A DNA stretch of 64,000 nucleotides from positions 1,615,262 to 1,679,261 of the forward strand of contig OX422198.1 in assembly GCA_949130485.1 (NCBI GenBank), read 5' to 3'. The position numbers were made by a program, and so were the translations under genes. Source of the DNA: Agelas oroides (lineage: Eukaryota; Porifera; Demospongiae; Agelasida; Agelasidae). Under the pieces are notes generated by a model. The model did no database searches. It saw only the letters and a list, made by a program, of their open reading frames with translations, and was not told where the DNA came from. The first letter of the stretch is position 1; each line of letters opens with the position of its first letter. Shown here one piece after another: positions 42,101-55,513 of the stretch.

Positions 42101-43822
42101 GTAGTGGACTCAAGGAGAGTCAAGTAGAGCCATGGTAGAATGTAGTAGAGTCATGTAGAGCCAAGTAGAGCCATGGTAGAATGTAGTAGAGCCAGGTAGA
42201 GCCATGGTAGAATGCAGTAGAGTCAAGTAGAGTCACGTGGAGCCATGGCAGAATGTAGTAGAGCCAAGGTAGAGTGTAGTACAGTCACGTAGAGTCAAGT
42301 AGAGCCATGGCAGAATGTAGTAGAGTCAAGTAGAGTCAAGTAGAGCTATGGTAGAATGTGGTAGAGACATGGTAGAATGTAGTAGAGTCAAGTAGAGCCA
42401 AGTAGAGCCATGGTAGACTGTAGTAGAGCCAAGTAGAGCCATGGTAGTGTGTAGTAGAGTCAAGTAGAGCCAAGTAGAGTCAAGGTAGAGTGCAGTGGAC
42501 TCAAGAAGAGTCAAGTAGAGCCATGGTAGAATGTAGTAGAGTCATGTAGAGTCAAGTAGAGCCATGGTAGAATGTAGTAGAGCCAGGTAGAGCCATGGTA
42601 GAGTGTAGTAGATTCAAGTAGAGTCACGTTGATCCATGGTAGGATGTAGTAGAGCCAAGGTAGAGTGAAGTAGAGACAAGTTGAGCCAGGTCTAGCAATG
42701 GTATAGTGTAGTAGAGTCAAGTAGAGCCAACTACAGCCATCGTAGAATGTAGTAGAGTCAAGTAGATCCATGGTAGAATATAGTGGAGTCATGTAGTGTC
42801 ACGTAGAGCCATGGTACAATGGAGTAGAGCCATGGTATAGTGTAGTAGAGTCAAGTACAGCCAAGTAGAGCCATGGTAGAGTGTAGTAGAGCCATGGTAG
42901 TGTGTAGTAGAGTCAAGTAGAGCCAAGGTAGAGTGTAGTGGACTCAAGGAGAGTCAAGTAGAGCCATGGTAGAATGTAATAGAGTCATATAGAGTCAAGT
43001 AGAGCCATGGTAGAATTTAGTACAGCCAGGTAGAGCGATGGTAGAGTGTAGTAGAGTCAAGTAGAGTCACGTGGATCCATGGTAGGATGCAGTAGAGCCA
43101 AGGTAGAGTGAAGTAGAGACAAGTAGAGCCAGGTCTAGCAATGGTATAGTGTAGTAGAATCAAGTAGAGCCAAGTAGAGCCATCGTAGAATGTAGTAGAG
43201 TCAAGTAGAGCCATGGTAGAATGTAGTAGAGTCATGTAGTGTCACGGAGAGCCATGGTGCAATGGAGTAGAGCCATGGTATAGTGTAGTAGAGTCAAGTA
43301 CAGCCAAGTAAAACAATGGTAGAGTGTAGTAGAGCCAAGTAGAGCCATGGTAGTGTGTAGTAGAGTCAAGTAGAGACAAGTAGAGCCAAGGTAGAGTGTA
43401 GTGGACTCAAGGAGAGTCAAGTAGAGCCATGGTAGAATGTAGTAGAGTCATGTAGAGCCATAGAGCCATGGTAGAATGTAGTAGAGCCAGGTAGAGCCAT
43501 GGTAGAATGCAGTAGAGTCAAGTAGAGTCACGTGGAGCCATGGCAGAATGTAGTAGAGCCAAGGTAGAGTGTAGTACAGTCACGTAGAGTCAAGTAGAGC
43601 AATGGCAGAATGTAGTAGAGTCAAGTAGAGTCAAGTAGAGCTATGGTAGAATGTGGTAGAGACATGGTAGAATGTAGTAGAGTCAAGTAGAGCCAAGTAG
43701 AGCCATGGTAGAGTGTAGTAGAGCCAAGTAGAGCCATGGTAGTGTGTAGTAGAGTCAAGTAGAGCCAAGTAGAGTCAAGGTAGAGTGTAGTGGACTCAAG
43801 CAGAGTCAAGTAGAGCCATGGT
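39121..43822. repeat. Tandem pair of about 2.35-kb higher-order blocks
   Basis: Equivalent landmarks recur with a 2351-base offset (39121/41472, 39306/41657, 39584/41935, 40160/42511), changing to 2341 further on (40676/43017, 40891/43232). The small shift marks an indel of about one subunit. Confidence 0.8.
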
Positions 43823-44439
43823 AGAATGTAGTAGAGTCATGTACAGTCAAGTAGAGCCATGGTAGAATGTAGTAGAGCCATGTAGAGCCATGGTAGTGTG
43901 TAGTAGAGTCAAGTAGAGTCACGTTGATCCATGGTAGGATGTAGTAGAACCAAGGTAGAGTGAAGTAGAGACAAGTAGAGCCAGGTCTAGCAATGGTACA
44001 GTGCAGTAGAGTCAAGTAGAGCCAAGTTCAGTCATGGTAGAATGTAGTAGAGTCATGTATTGTCACGTAGAGCCATGGTACAATGGAGTAGAGCCATGGT
44101 ATAGTGTAGTAGAGTCAAGTACAGCCAAGTAGAGCCATGGTAGAGTGTAGTAGAGTCAAGTAGAGCCAAGGTAGAGTGTAGTGGACTCAAGGAGAGTCAA
44201 GTAGAGCCATGGTAGAATGTAATAGAGTCATGTAGAGTCAAGTAGAGCCATGGTAGAATGTAGTAGAGCCAGGTACAGCGATGGTAGACTGTAGTAGAGT
44301 CAAGTAGAGTCACGTGGATCCATGGTAGGATGCAGTAGAGCCAAGGTAGAGTGAAGTAGAGACAAGTAGAGCCAGGTCTAGCAGTGGTATAGCGTAGTAG
44401 AATCAAGTAGAGCCAAGTAGAGCCATCGTAGAATGTAGT

Positions 44440-44468
44440 AGCCCCGTCCGCGCCGGGTACCAGGCTAA
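44440..44468. repeat. Long-form GC-rich insertion (tagcc...ggcta)
   Basis: tagccccgtccgcgccgggt followed by accaggcta has TAGCC/GGCTA inverted ends. The ends resemble the TAGCCTCG...CGAGGCTA termini of the elements at 24-31 kb, so it may be a minimal relic of one. Other long copies: about 45764, 52250 (with one substitution), 53554, 62756. Confidence 0.6.
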
Positions 44469-47400
44469 GAATGTAGTAGAGTCAAGTATAGCCATGGTAG
44501 AATGTAGTAGAGTCATGAAGTGTCACGTAGAGCCATGGTACAATGGAGTAGAGCCATGGTATAGTGTAGTAGAGTCAAGTACAGCCAAGTAGACCCATGG
44601 TAGAGTGTAATAGAGCCAAGTAGAGCCATGGTAGTGTGTAGTAGAGTCAAGTAGAGCCAAGTAGAGCCAAGGTAGAGTGTAGTGGACTCAAGGAGAGTCA
44701 AGTAGAGCCATGGTAGAATGTAATAGAGTCATGTAGAGTGAAGTAGAGCCATGGTAGAATGTAGTAGAGCCAGGTAGAGCGATGGTAGAGTGTAGTAGAG
44801 CCAAGGTAGAGTGTAGTACAGTCACGTAGAGTCAAGTAGAGCCATGGCAGAATGTAGTAGAGTCAAGTAGAGTCAAGTAGAGCTATGGTAGAATGTGGTA
44901 GAGACATGGTAGAATGTAGTAGAGTCAAGTAGAGCCAAGTAGAGCCATGGTAGACTGTAGTAGAGCCAAGTAGAGCCATGGTAGTGTGTAGTAGAGTCAA
45001 GTAGAGCCAAGTAGAGTCAAGTAGAGCCAAGTAGAGTCAAGGTAGAGTGTAGTGGACTCAAGCAGAGTCAAGTAGAGCCATGGTAGAATGTAGTAGAGTC
45101 ATGTAGAGTCAAGTAGAGCCATGGTAGAATGTAGTAGAGCCATGTAGAGCCATGGTAGAGTGTAGTAGAGTCAAGTAGAGTCACGTTGATCCATGGTAGG
45201 AAGTAGTAGAACCAAGGTAGAGTGAAGTAGAGACAAGTAGAGCCAGGTCTAGCAATGGTATAGTGTAGTAGAGTCAAGTAGAGCCAAGTACAGCCATCGT
45301 AGAATGTAGTAGAGTCAAGTAGAGTCATGGTAGAATGTAGTAGAGTCATGTATTATCACGTAGAGCCATGGTACAATGGAGTAGAGCCTTGGTATAGTGT
45401 AGTAGAGTCAAGTACAGCCAAGTAGAGCCATGGTAGAGTGTAGTAGAGCCAAGTAGAGCCATGGTAGTGTGTAGTAGAGTCAAGTAGAGCCAAGGTAGAG
45501 TGTAGTGGACTCAAGGAGAGTCAAGTAGAGCCATGGTAGAATGTAATAGAGTCATGTAGAGTCAAGTAGAGCCATGGTAGAATGTAGTAGAGCCAGGTTG
45601 AGCGATGGTAGACTGTAGTAGAGTCAAGTAGAATCACGTGGATCCATGGTAGGATGCAGTAGAGCCAAGGTAGAGTGAAGTAGAGACATGTAGAGCCAGG
45701 TCTAGCAATGGTATAGCGTAGTAGAATCAAGTAGAGCCAAGTAGAGCCATCGTAGAATGTAGTAGCCCCGTCCGCGCCGGGTACCAGGCTAAGAATGTAG
45801 TAGAGTCAAGTAGAGCCATGGTAGAATGTAGTAGAATCATGAAGTGTCACGTAGAGCCATGGTACAATGGAGTAGAGCCATGGTATAGTGTAGTAGAGTC
45901 AAGTACAGCCAAGTAGAGCCATGGTATAGTGTAGTAGAGTCAAGTAGAGCCAAGTACAGCCATCGTAGAATGTAGTAGAGTCAAGTAGAGTCATGGTAGA
46001 ATGTAGTAGAGTCATGTATTATCATGTAGAGCCATTGTACAATGGAGTAGAGCCTTGGTATAGTGTAGTAGAGTCAAGTATAGCCAAGTAGAGCCATGGT
46101 AGAGTGTAGTAGAGCCAAGTAGAACCATGGTATTGTGTAGTAGAGTCAAGTAGAGCCAAGTAGGGTCAAGGTAGAGTGCAGTGGACTCAAGCAGAGTCAA
46201 GTAGAGCCATGGTAGAATGTAGTAGAGTCATGTAGAGTCAAGTAGAGCCATGGTAGAATGTAGTTGAGCCATGTAGAGCCATGGTAGAGTGTAGAAGATT
46301 CAAGTAGAGTCACGTTGGTCCATTGTAGGATGTAGTAGAGCCAAGGTAGAATGAAGTAGAGACAAGTTGAGCCAGGTCTAGCAATGGTATAGTGTAGTAG
46401 AGTCAAGTAGAGCCAAGTACAGCCATCGTAGAATGTAGTAGAGTCAAGTAGAGCCATGGTAGAATGTAGTGGAGTCATGTAGTGTCACGTAGAGCCATGG
46501 TACAATGGAGTAGAGCCATGGTACAATGGAGTAGAGCCATGGTATAGTGTAGTAGATTCAAGTACAGCCAAGTAGAGCCATGGTGGAGTGTAGTAGAGCC
46601 ATGGTAGTGTGTAGTAGAGTCAAGTAGAGCCAAGGTACGGTGTAGTGGACTCAAGGAGAGTCAAGTAGAGCCATGGTAGAATGTAATAGAGTCATGTAGA
46701 GTCAAGTAGAGCCATGGTAGAATTTAGTAGAGCCATGCAGGTAGAGTGTAGTAGAGTCAAGTAGAGTCACGTGGATCCATGGTAGGATGCAGTAGAGCCT
46801 AGGTAGAGTGAAGTAGAGACAAGTAGAGCCAGGTCTAGCAATGGTATAGTGTAGTAGAATCAAGTAGAGCCAAGTAGAGCCATCGTAGAATGTAGTAGAG
46901 TCAAGTAGAGCCATGGTAGAATGTAGTAGAGTCATGTAGTGTCACGCAGAGCCATGGTACAATGGAGTAGAGCCTTGGTATAGTGTAGTAGAGTCAAGTA
47001 CAGCCAAGTAGAACCATGGTAGAGTGTAGTAGAGCCAAGTAGAGCCATGGTAGTGTGTAGTAGAGTCAAGTAGAGCCAAGTAGAGCCAAGGTGGAGTGTA
47101 GTGGACTCAAGGAGAGTCAAGTAGAGCCATGGTAGAATGTAGTAGAGTCATGTAGAGCCAAGTAGAGCCATGGTAGAATGTAGTAGAGCCAGGTAGAGCA
47201 ATGGTAGAATGCAGTAGAGTCAAGTAGAGTCACGTGGAGCCATGGCAGAATGTAGTAGAGCCAAGGTAGAGTGTAGTACAGTCACGTAGAGTCAAGTAGA
47301 GCCATGGCAGAATGTAGTAGAGTCAAGTAGAGTCAAGTAGAGTTATGGTAGAATGTGGTAGAGACATGGTAGAATTTCGTAGAGTCAAGTAGAGTCAAGT

Positions 47401-50400
47401 AGAGCTATGGTAGAATGTGGTAGAGACATGGTAGAATGTAGTAGAGTCAAGTAGAGTCAAGTAGAGCCATGGTAGACTGTAGTAGAGCCAAGTAGAGCCA
47501 TGGTAGTGTGTAGTAGAGTCAAGTAGAGCCAAGTAGAGTCAAGGTAGAGTGTAGTGGACTCAAGCAGAGTCAAGTAGAGCCATGGTAGAATGTAGTAGAG
47601 TCATGTAGAGTCAAGTAGAGCCATGGTAGAATGTAGTAGAGCCAGGTAGAGCCATGGTAGAGTGTAGTAGATTCAAGTAGAGTCACGTTGATCCATGGTA
47701 GGATGTAGTAGAGCCAAGGTAGAGTGAAGTAGAGACAAGTTGAGCCAGGTCTAGCAATGGTATAGTGTAGTAGAGTCAAGTAGAGCCAACTACAGCCATC
47801 GTAGAATGTAGTAGAGTCAAGTAGAGCCATGGTAGAATGTAGTGGAGTCATGTAGTGTCACGTAGAGCCATGGTACAATGGAGTAGAGCCATGGTATAGT
47901 GTAGTAGAGTCAAGTACAGCCAAGTAGAGCCATGGCAGAGTGTAGTAGAGCCAAGTAGAGCCATGGTAGTGTGTAGTAGAGTCAAGTAGAGCAAAGGTAG
48001 AGTGTAGTGGACTCAAGGAGAGTCAAGTAGAGCCATGGTAGAATGTAATAGAGTCATATAGAGTCAAGTAGAGCCATGGTAGAATTAAGTACAGCCAGGT
48101 AGAGCGATGGTAGAGTGTAGTAGAGTCAAGTAGAGTCAAGTGGATCCATGGTAGGATGCAGTAGAGCCAAGGTAGAGTGAAGTAGAGACAAGTACAGCCA
48201 GGTCTAGCAATGGTATAGTGTAGTAGAATCAAGTAGAGCCAAGTAGAGCCATCGTAGAATGTAGTAGTGTCAAGTAGAGCCATGTTAGAATGTAGTAGAG
48301 TCATGTAGTGTCACGGAGAGCCATGGTACAATGGAGTAGAGCCATGGTATAGTGTAGTAGAGTCAAGTACAGCCAAGTAGAACCATGGTAGAGTGTAGTA
48401 GAGCCAAGTAGAGCCATGGTTGTGTGTAGTAGAGTCAAGTAGAGCCAAGTAGAGCCAAGGTAGAGTGTAGTGCATGGACTCAAGGAGAGTCAAGTAGAGC
48501 CATGGTAGAATGTAGTAGAGTCATGTAGAGCCATAGAGCCATGGTAGAATGTAGTAGAGCCAGGTAGAGCCATGGTAGAATGCAGTAGAGTCAAGTAGAG
48601 TCACGTGGAGCCATGGCAGAATGTAGTAGAGCCAAGTTAGAGTGTAGTACAGTCACGTAGAGTCAAGTAGAGCCATGGCAGAATGTAGTAGAGTCAAGTA
48701 GAGTCAAGTAGAGCTATGGTAGAATGTGGTAGAGACATGGTAGAATGTAGTAGAGTCAAGTAGAGCCAAGTAGAGCCATGGTAGAGTGTAGTAGAGCCAA
48801 GTAGAGCCATGGTAGTGTGTAGTAGAGTCAAGTAGAGCCAAGTAGAGTCAAGGTATAGTGTAGTGGACTCAAGCAGAGTCAAGTAGAGCCATGGTAGAAT
48901 GTAGTAGAGTCATGTAGAGTCAAGTAGAGCCATGGTAGAATGTAGTAGAGCCATGTAGAGCCATGGTAGAGTGTAGTAGAGTCAAGTAGAGTCACGTTGA
49001 TCCATGGTAGGATATAGTAGAACCAAGGTAGAGTGAAGTAGAGACAAGTAGAGCCAGGTCTAGCAATGGTATAGTGTAGTAGAGTCAAGTAGAGCCAAGT
49101 GCAGCCATCGTAGAATGTAGTAGAGTCAAGTAGAGTCATGGTAGAATGTAGTAGAGTCATGTATTATCACGTAGAGCCATGGTACAATGGAGTAGAGCCT
49201 TGGTATAGTGTAGTAGAGTCAAGTACAGCCAAGTAGAGCCATGGTAGAGTGTAGTAGAGCCAAGTAGAGCCATGGTAGTGTGTAGTAGAGTCAAGTAGAG
49301 CCAAGGTAGAGTGTAGTGGACTCAAGGAGAGTCAAGTAGAGCCATGGTAGAATGTAATAGAGTCATGTAGAGTCAAGTAGAGCCATGGTAGAATGTAGTA
49401 GAGCCAGGTAGAGCGTTGGTAGACTGTAGTAGAGTCAAGTAGAGTCACGTGGATCCATGGTAGGATGCAGTAGAGCCAAGGTAGAGTGAAGTAGAGACAA
49501 GTAGAGCCAGGTCTAGCAATGGTATAGCGTAGTAGAATCAGGTAGAGCCAAGTAGAGCCATCGTAGAATGTAGTAGCCCCGTGTACCAGACTAAGAATGT
49601 AGTAGAGTCAAGTAGAGCCATGGTAGAATGTAGTAGAGTCATGAAGTGTCACGTAGAGCCATGGTACAATGGAGTAGAGCCATGGTATAGTGTAGTAGAG
49701 TCAAGTACAGCCAAGTAGAGCCATGGTAGAGTGTAGTAGAGCCAAGTAGAGCCATGGTAGTGTGTAGTAGAGTCAAGTAGAGCAAAGTAGAGCCAAGGTA
49801 GAGTGTAGTGGACTCAAGGAGAGTCAAGTAGAGCCATGGTAGAATGTTATAGAGTCACGTAGAGTGAAGTAGAGCCATGGTAGAATGTAGTAGAGCCAGG
49901 TAGAGCGATGGTAGAGTGTAGTAGAGTCAAGTAGAGTCCCGTGGATCCATGGTAGGATGCAGTAGAGCCAAGGTAGAGTGAAGTAGAGACAAGTAGAGCC
50001 AGGTCTAGCAATGGTATAGTGTAGTAGAGTCAAGTAGTGCCAAGTAGAGCCATAGTAGAATGTAGTAGAGTCAAGTAGAGCCATGGTAGAATGAAGTAGA
50101 GTCATGTAGTGTCACGTAGAGCCATGGTATAATGGAGTAGAGCCATGGTATAGTGTAGTAGAGTCAAGTACAGCCAAGTAGAACCATGGTAGAGTGTAGT
50201 AGAGCCAAGTAGAGCCATGGTAGTGTGTAGTAGAGTCAAGTAGAGCCAAGTAGAGCCAACGTAGAGTGTAGTGGACTCAAGGAGAGTCAAGTAGAGCCAT
50301 GGTAGAATGTAGTAGAGTCATGTAGAGCCAAGTAGAGCCATGGTAGAATGTAGTAGAGCCAAGTCAGTAGAGCCATGGTAGAATGCAGTAGAGTCAAGTA

Positions 50401-53400
50401 GAGTCACGTGGAGCCATGGGAGAATGTAGTAGAGCCAAGGTAGAGTGCAGTACAGTCACGTAGAGTCAAGTAGAGCCATGGCAGAATGTAGTAGAGTCAA
50501 GTAGAGTCAAGTAGAGCTATGGTAGAATGTGGTAGAGACATGGTAGAATGTAGTAGAGTCAAGTAGAGCCAAGTAGAGCCATGGTAGACTGTAGTAGAGC
50601 CAAGTAGAGCCATGGTAGTGTGTAGTAGAGTCAAGTAGAGCCAAGTAGAGTCAAGGTAGAGTGCAGTGGACTCAAGCAGAGTCAAGTAGAGCCATGGTAG
50701 AATGTAGTAGAGTCATGTAGAGTCAAGTAGAGCCATGGTAGAATGTAGTAGAGCCAGGTAGAGTCACGTTGATCCATGGTAGGATGTAGTAGAGTCATGT
50801 AGAGTCAAGTAGAGCCATGGTAGAGTGTAGTAGATTCAAGTAGAGTCACGTTGATCCATGGTAGGATGTAGTAGAGCCAAGGTAGAGTGAAGTAGAGACA
50901 AGTTGAGCCAGGTCTAGCAATGGTATAGTGTAGTAGAGTCAAGTAGAGCCAACTACAGCCATCGTAGAATGTAGTAGAGTCAAGTAGAGCCATGGTAGAA
51001 TGTAGTGGAGTCATGTAGTGTCACGGAGAGCCATGGTGCAATGGAGTAGAGCCATGGTATAGTGTAGTAGAGTCAAGTACAGCCAAGTAAAACCATGGTA
51101 AAGTGTAGTAGAGCCAAGTAGAGCCATGGTAGTGTGTAGTAGAGTCATGTAGAGCCAAATAGAGCCAAGGTAGAGTGTAGTGGACTCAAGGAGAGTCAAG
51201 TAGAGCCATGGTAGAATGTAGTATAGACATGTAGAGCCATAGAGCCATGGTAGAATGTAGTAGAGCCAGGTAGAGCCATGGTAGAATGCAGTAGAGTCAA
51301 GTAGAGTCACGTGGAGCCATGGCAGAATGTAGTAGAGCCAAGGTAGAGTGTAGTACAGTCACGTAGAGTCAAGTAGAGCCATGGCAGAATGTAGTAGAGT
51401 CAAGTAGAGTCAAGTAGAGCTATGGTAGAATGTGGTAGAGACATGGTAGAATGTAGTAGAGTCAAGTAGAGCCAAGTAGAGCCATGGTAGAGTGTAGTAG
51501 AGCCAAGTAGAGCCATGGTAGTGTGTAGTAGAGTCAAGTAGAGCCAAGTAGAGTCAAGGTAGAGTGTAGTGGACTCAAGCAGAGTCAAGTAGAGCCATGG
51601 TAGAATGTAGTAGAGTCATGTAGAGTCAAGTAGAGCCATGGTAGAATGTAGTAGAGCCATGTAGAGCCATGGTAGTGTGTAGTAGAGTCAAGTAGAGTCA
51701 CGTTGATCCATGGTAGGATGTAGTAGAACCAAGGTAGAGTGAAGTAGAGACAAGTAGAGCCAGGTCTAGCAATGGTACAGTGCAGTAGAGTCAAGTAGAG
51801 CCAAGTTCAGCCATCGTAGAATGTAGTAGAGCCAAGTAGAGTCATGGTAGAATGTAGTAGAGTCATGTATTGTCACGTAGAGCCATGGTACAATGGAGTA
51901 GAGCCATGGTATAGTGTAGTAGAGTCAAGTACAGCCAAGTAGAGCCATGGTAGAGTGTAGTAGAGTCAAGTAGAGCCAAGGTAGAGTGTAGTGGACTCAA
52001 GGAGAGTCAAGTAGAGCCATGGTAGAATGTAATAGAGTCATGTTGAGTCAAGTAGAGCCATGGTAGAATGTAGTAGAGCCAGGTACAGCGATGGTAGACT
52101 GTAGTAGAGTCAAGTAGAGTCACGTGGATCCATGGTAGGATGCAGTAGAGCCAAGGTAGAGTGAAGTAGAGACAAGTAGAGCCAGGTCTAGCAGTGGTAT
52201 AGCGTAGTAGAATCAAGTAGAGCCAAGTAGAGCCATCGTAGAATGTAGTAGCCCCGTCCGCTCCGGGTACCAGGCTAAGAATGTAGTAGAGTCAAGTATA
52301 GCCATGGTAGAATGTAGTAGAGTCATGAAGTGTCACGTAGAGCCATGGTACAATGGAGTAGAGCCATGGTATAGTGTAGTAGAGTCAAGTACAGCCAAGT
52401 AGAGCCATGGTAGAGTGTAGTAGAGCCAAGTAGAGCCATGGTAGTGTGTAGTAGAGTCAAGTAGAGCCAAGTAGAGCCAAGGTAGAGTGTAGTGGACTCA
52501 AGGAGAGTCAAGTAGAGCCATGGTAGAATGTAATAGAGTCATGTAGAGTGAAGTAGAGCCATGGTAGAATGTAGTAGAGCCAGGTAGAGCGATGGTAGAG
52601 TGTAGTAGAGCCAAGATAGAGTGTAGTACAGTCACGTAGAGTCAAGTAGAGCCATGGCAGAATGTAGTAGAGTCAAGTAGAGTCAAGTAGAGCTATGGTA
52701 GAATGTGGTAGAGACATGGTAGAATGTAGTAGAGTCAAGTAGAGCCAAGTAGAGCCATGGTAGAGTGTAGTAGAGCCAAGTAGAGCCATGGTAGTGTGTA
52801 GTAGAGTCAAGTAGAGCCAAGTAGAGTCAAGGTAGAGTGTAGTGGACTCAAGCAGAGTCAAGTAGAGCCATGGTAGAATGTAGTAGAGTCATGTAGAGTC
52901 AAGTAGAGCCATGGTAGAATGTAGTAGAGCCATGTAGAGCCATGGTAGAGTGTAGTAGAGTCAAGTAGAGTCACGTTGATCCATGGTAGGATGTAGTAGA
53001 ACCAAGGTAGAGTGAAGTAGAGACAAGTAGAGCCAGGTCTAGCAATGGTATAGTGTAGTAGAGTCAAGTAGAGCCAAGTACAGCCATCGTAGAATGTAGT
53101 AGAGTCAAGTAGAGTCATGGTAGAATGTAGTAGAGTCATGTATTATCACGTAGAGCCATGGTACAATGGAGTAGAGCCTTGGTATAGTGTAGTAGAGTCA
53201 AGTACAGCCAAGTAGAGCCATGGTAGAGTGTAGTAGAGCCAAGTAGAGCCATGGTAGTGTGTAGTAGAGTCAAGTAGAGCCAAGGTAGAGTGTAGTGGAC
53301 TCAAGGAGAGTCAAGTAGAGCCATGGTAGAATGTAATAGAGTCATGTAGAGTCAAGTAGAGCCATGGTAGAATGTAGTAGAGCCAGGTAGAGCGATGGTA

Positions 53401-55513
53401 GACTGTAGTAGAGTCAAGTAGAATCACGTGGATCCATGGTAGGATGCAGTAGAGCCAAGGTAGAGTGAAGTAGAGACAAGTAGAGCCAGGTCTAGCAATG
53501 GTATAGCGTAGTAGAATCAAGTAGAGCCAAGTAGAGCCATCGTAGAATGTAGTAGCCCCGTCCGCGCCGGGTACCAGGCTAAGAATATAGTAGAGTCAAG
53601 TAGAGCCATGGTAGAATGTAGTAGAGTCATGAAGTGTCACGTAGAGCCATGGTACAATGGAGTAGAGCCATGGTATAGTGTAGTAGAGTCAAGTACAGCC
53701 AAGTAGAGCCATGGTATAGTGTAGTAGAGTCAAGTAGAGCCAAGTTCAGCCATCGTAGAATGTAGTAGAGTCAAGTAGAGTCATGGTAGAATGTAGTAGA
53801 GTCATGTATTATCATGTAGAGCCATTGTACAATGGAGTAGAGCCTTGGTATAGTGTAGTACAGTCAAGTACAGCCAAGTAGAGCCATGGTAGAGTGTAGT
53901 AGAGCCAAGTAGAACCATGGTATTGTGTAGTAGAGTCAAGTAGAGCCAAGTAGAGTCAAGGTAGAGTGCAGTGGACTCAAGCAGAGTCAAGTAGAGCCAT
54001 GGTAGAATGTAGTAGAGTCATGTAGAGTCAAGTAGAGCCATGGTAGAATGTAGTTGAGCCATGTAGAGCCATGGTAGAGTGTAGAAGATTCAAGTAGACT
54101 CACGTTGATCCATTGTAGGATGTAGTAGAGCCAAGGTAGAATGAAGTAGAGACAAGTTGAGCCAGGTCAAGCAATGGTATAGTGTAGTAGAGTCAAGTAG
54201 AGCCAAGTACAGCCATCGTAGAATGTAGTAGAGTCAAGTAGAGCCATGGTAGAATGTAGTGGAGTCATGTAGTGTCACGTAGAGCCATGGTACAATGGAG
54301 TAGAGCCATGGTACAATGGAGTAGAGCCATGGTATAGTGTAGTAGATTCAAGTACAGCCAAGTAGAGCCATGGTAGAGTGTAGTAGAGCCATGGTAGTGT
54401 GTAGTAGAGTCAAGTAGACCCAAGGTACGGTGTAGTGGACTCAAGGAGAGTCAAGTAGAGCCATGGTAGAATGTAATAGAGTCATATAGAGTCAAGTAGA
54501 GCCATGGTAGAATTTAGTAGAGCCATGCAGGTAGAGTGTAGTAGAGTCAAGTAGAGTCACGTGGATCCATGGTAGGATGCAGTAGAGCCTAGGTAGAGTG
54601 AAGTAGAGACAAGTAGAGCCAGGTCTAGCAATGGTATAGTGTAGTAGAATCAAGTAGAGCCAAGTAGAGCCATCGTAGAATGTAGTAGAGTCAAGTAGAG
54701 CCATGGTAGAATGTAGTAGAGTCATGTAGTGTCACGTAGAGCCATGGTACAATGGAGTAGAGCCTTGGTATAGTGTAGTAGAGTCAAGTACAGCCAAGTA
54801 GAACCATGGTAGAGTGTAGTAGAGCCATGTAGAGCCATGGTAGTGTGTAGTAGAGTCAAGTAGAGCCAAGTAGAGCCAAGGTGGAGTGTAGTGGACTCAA
54901 GGAGAGTCAAGTAGAGCCATGGTAGAATGTAGTAGAGTCATGTAGAGCCAAGTAGAGCCATGGTAGAATGTAGTAGAGCCAGGTAGAGCCATGGTAGAAT
55001 GCAGTAGAGTCAAGTAGAGTCACGTGGAGCCATGGCAGAATGTAGTAGAGCCAAGGTAGAGTGTAGTACAGTCACGTAGAGTCAAGTAGAGCCATGGCAG
55101 AATGTAGTAGAGTCAAGTAGAGTCAAGTAGAGCTATGGTAGAATGTGGTAGAGACATGGTAGAATTTCGTAGAGTCAAGTAGAGTCAAGTAGAGCTATGG
55201 TAGAATGTGGTAGAGACATGGTAGAATGTAGTAGAGTCAAGTAGAGTCAAGTAGAGCCATGGTAGACTGTAGTAGAGCCAAGTAGAGCCATGGTAGTGTG
55301 TAGTAGAGTCAAGTAGAGCCAAGTAGAGTCAAGGTAGAGTGTAGTGGACTCAAGCAGAGTCAAGTAGAGCCATGGTAGAATGTAGTAGAGTCATGTAGAG
55401 TCAAGTAGAGCCATGGTAGACTGTAGTAGAGCCAAGTAGAGCCATGGTAGTGTGTAGTAGAGTCAAGTAGAGCCAAGTAGAGTCAAGGTAGAGTGTAGTG
55501 GACTCAAGCAGAG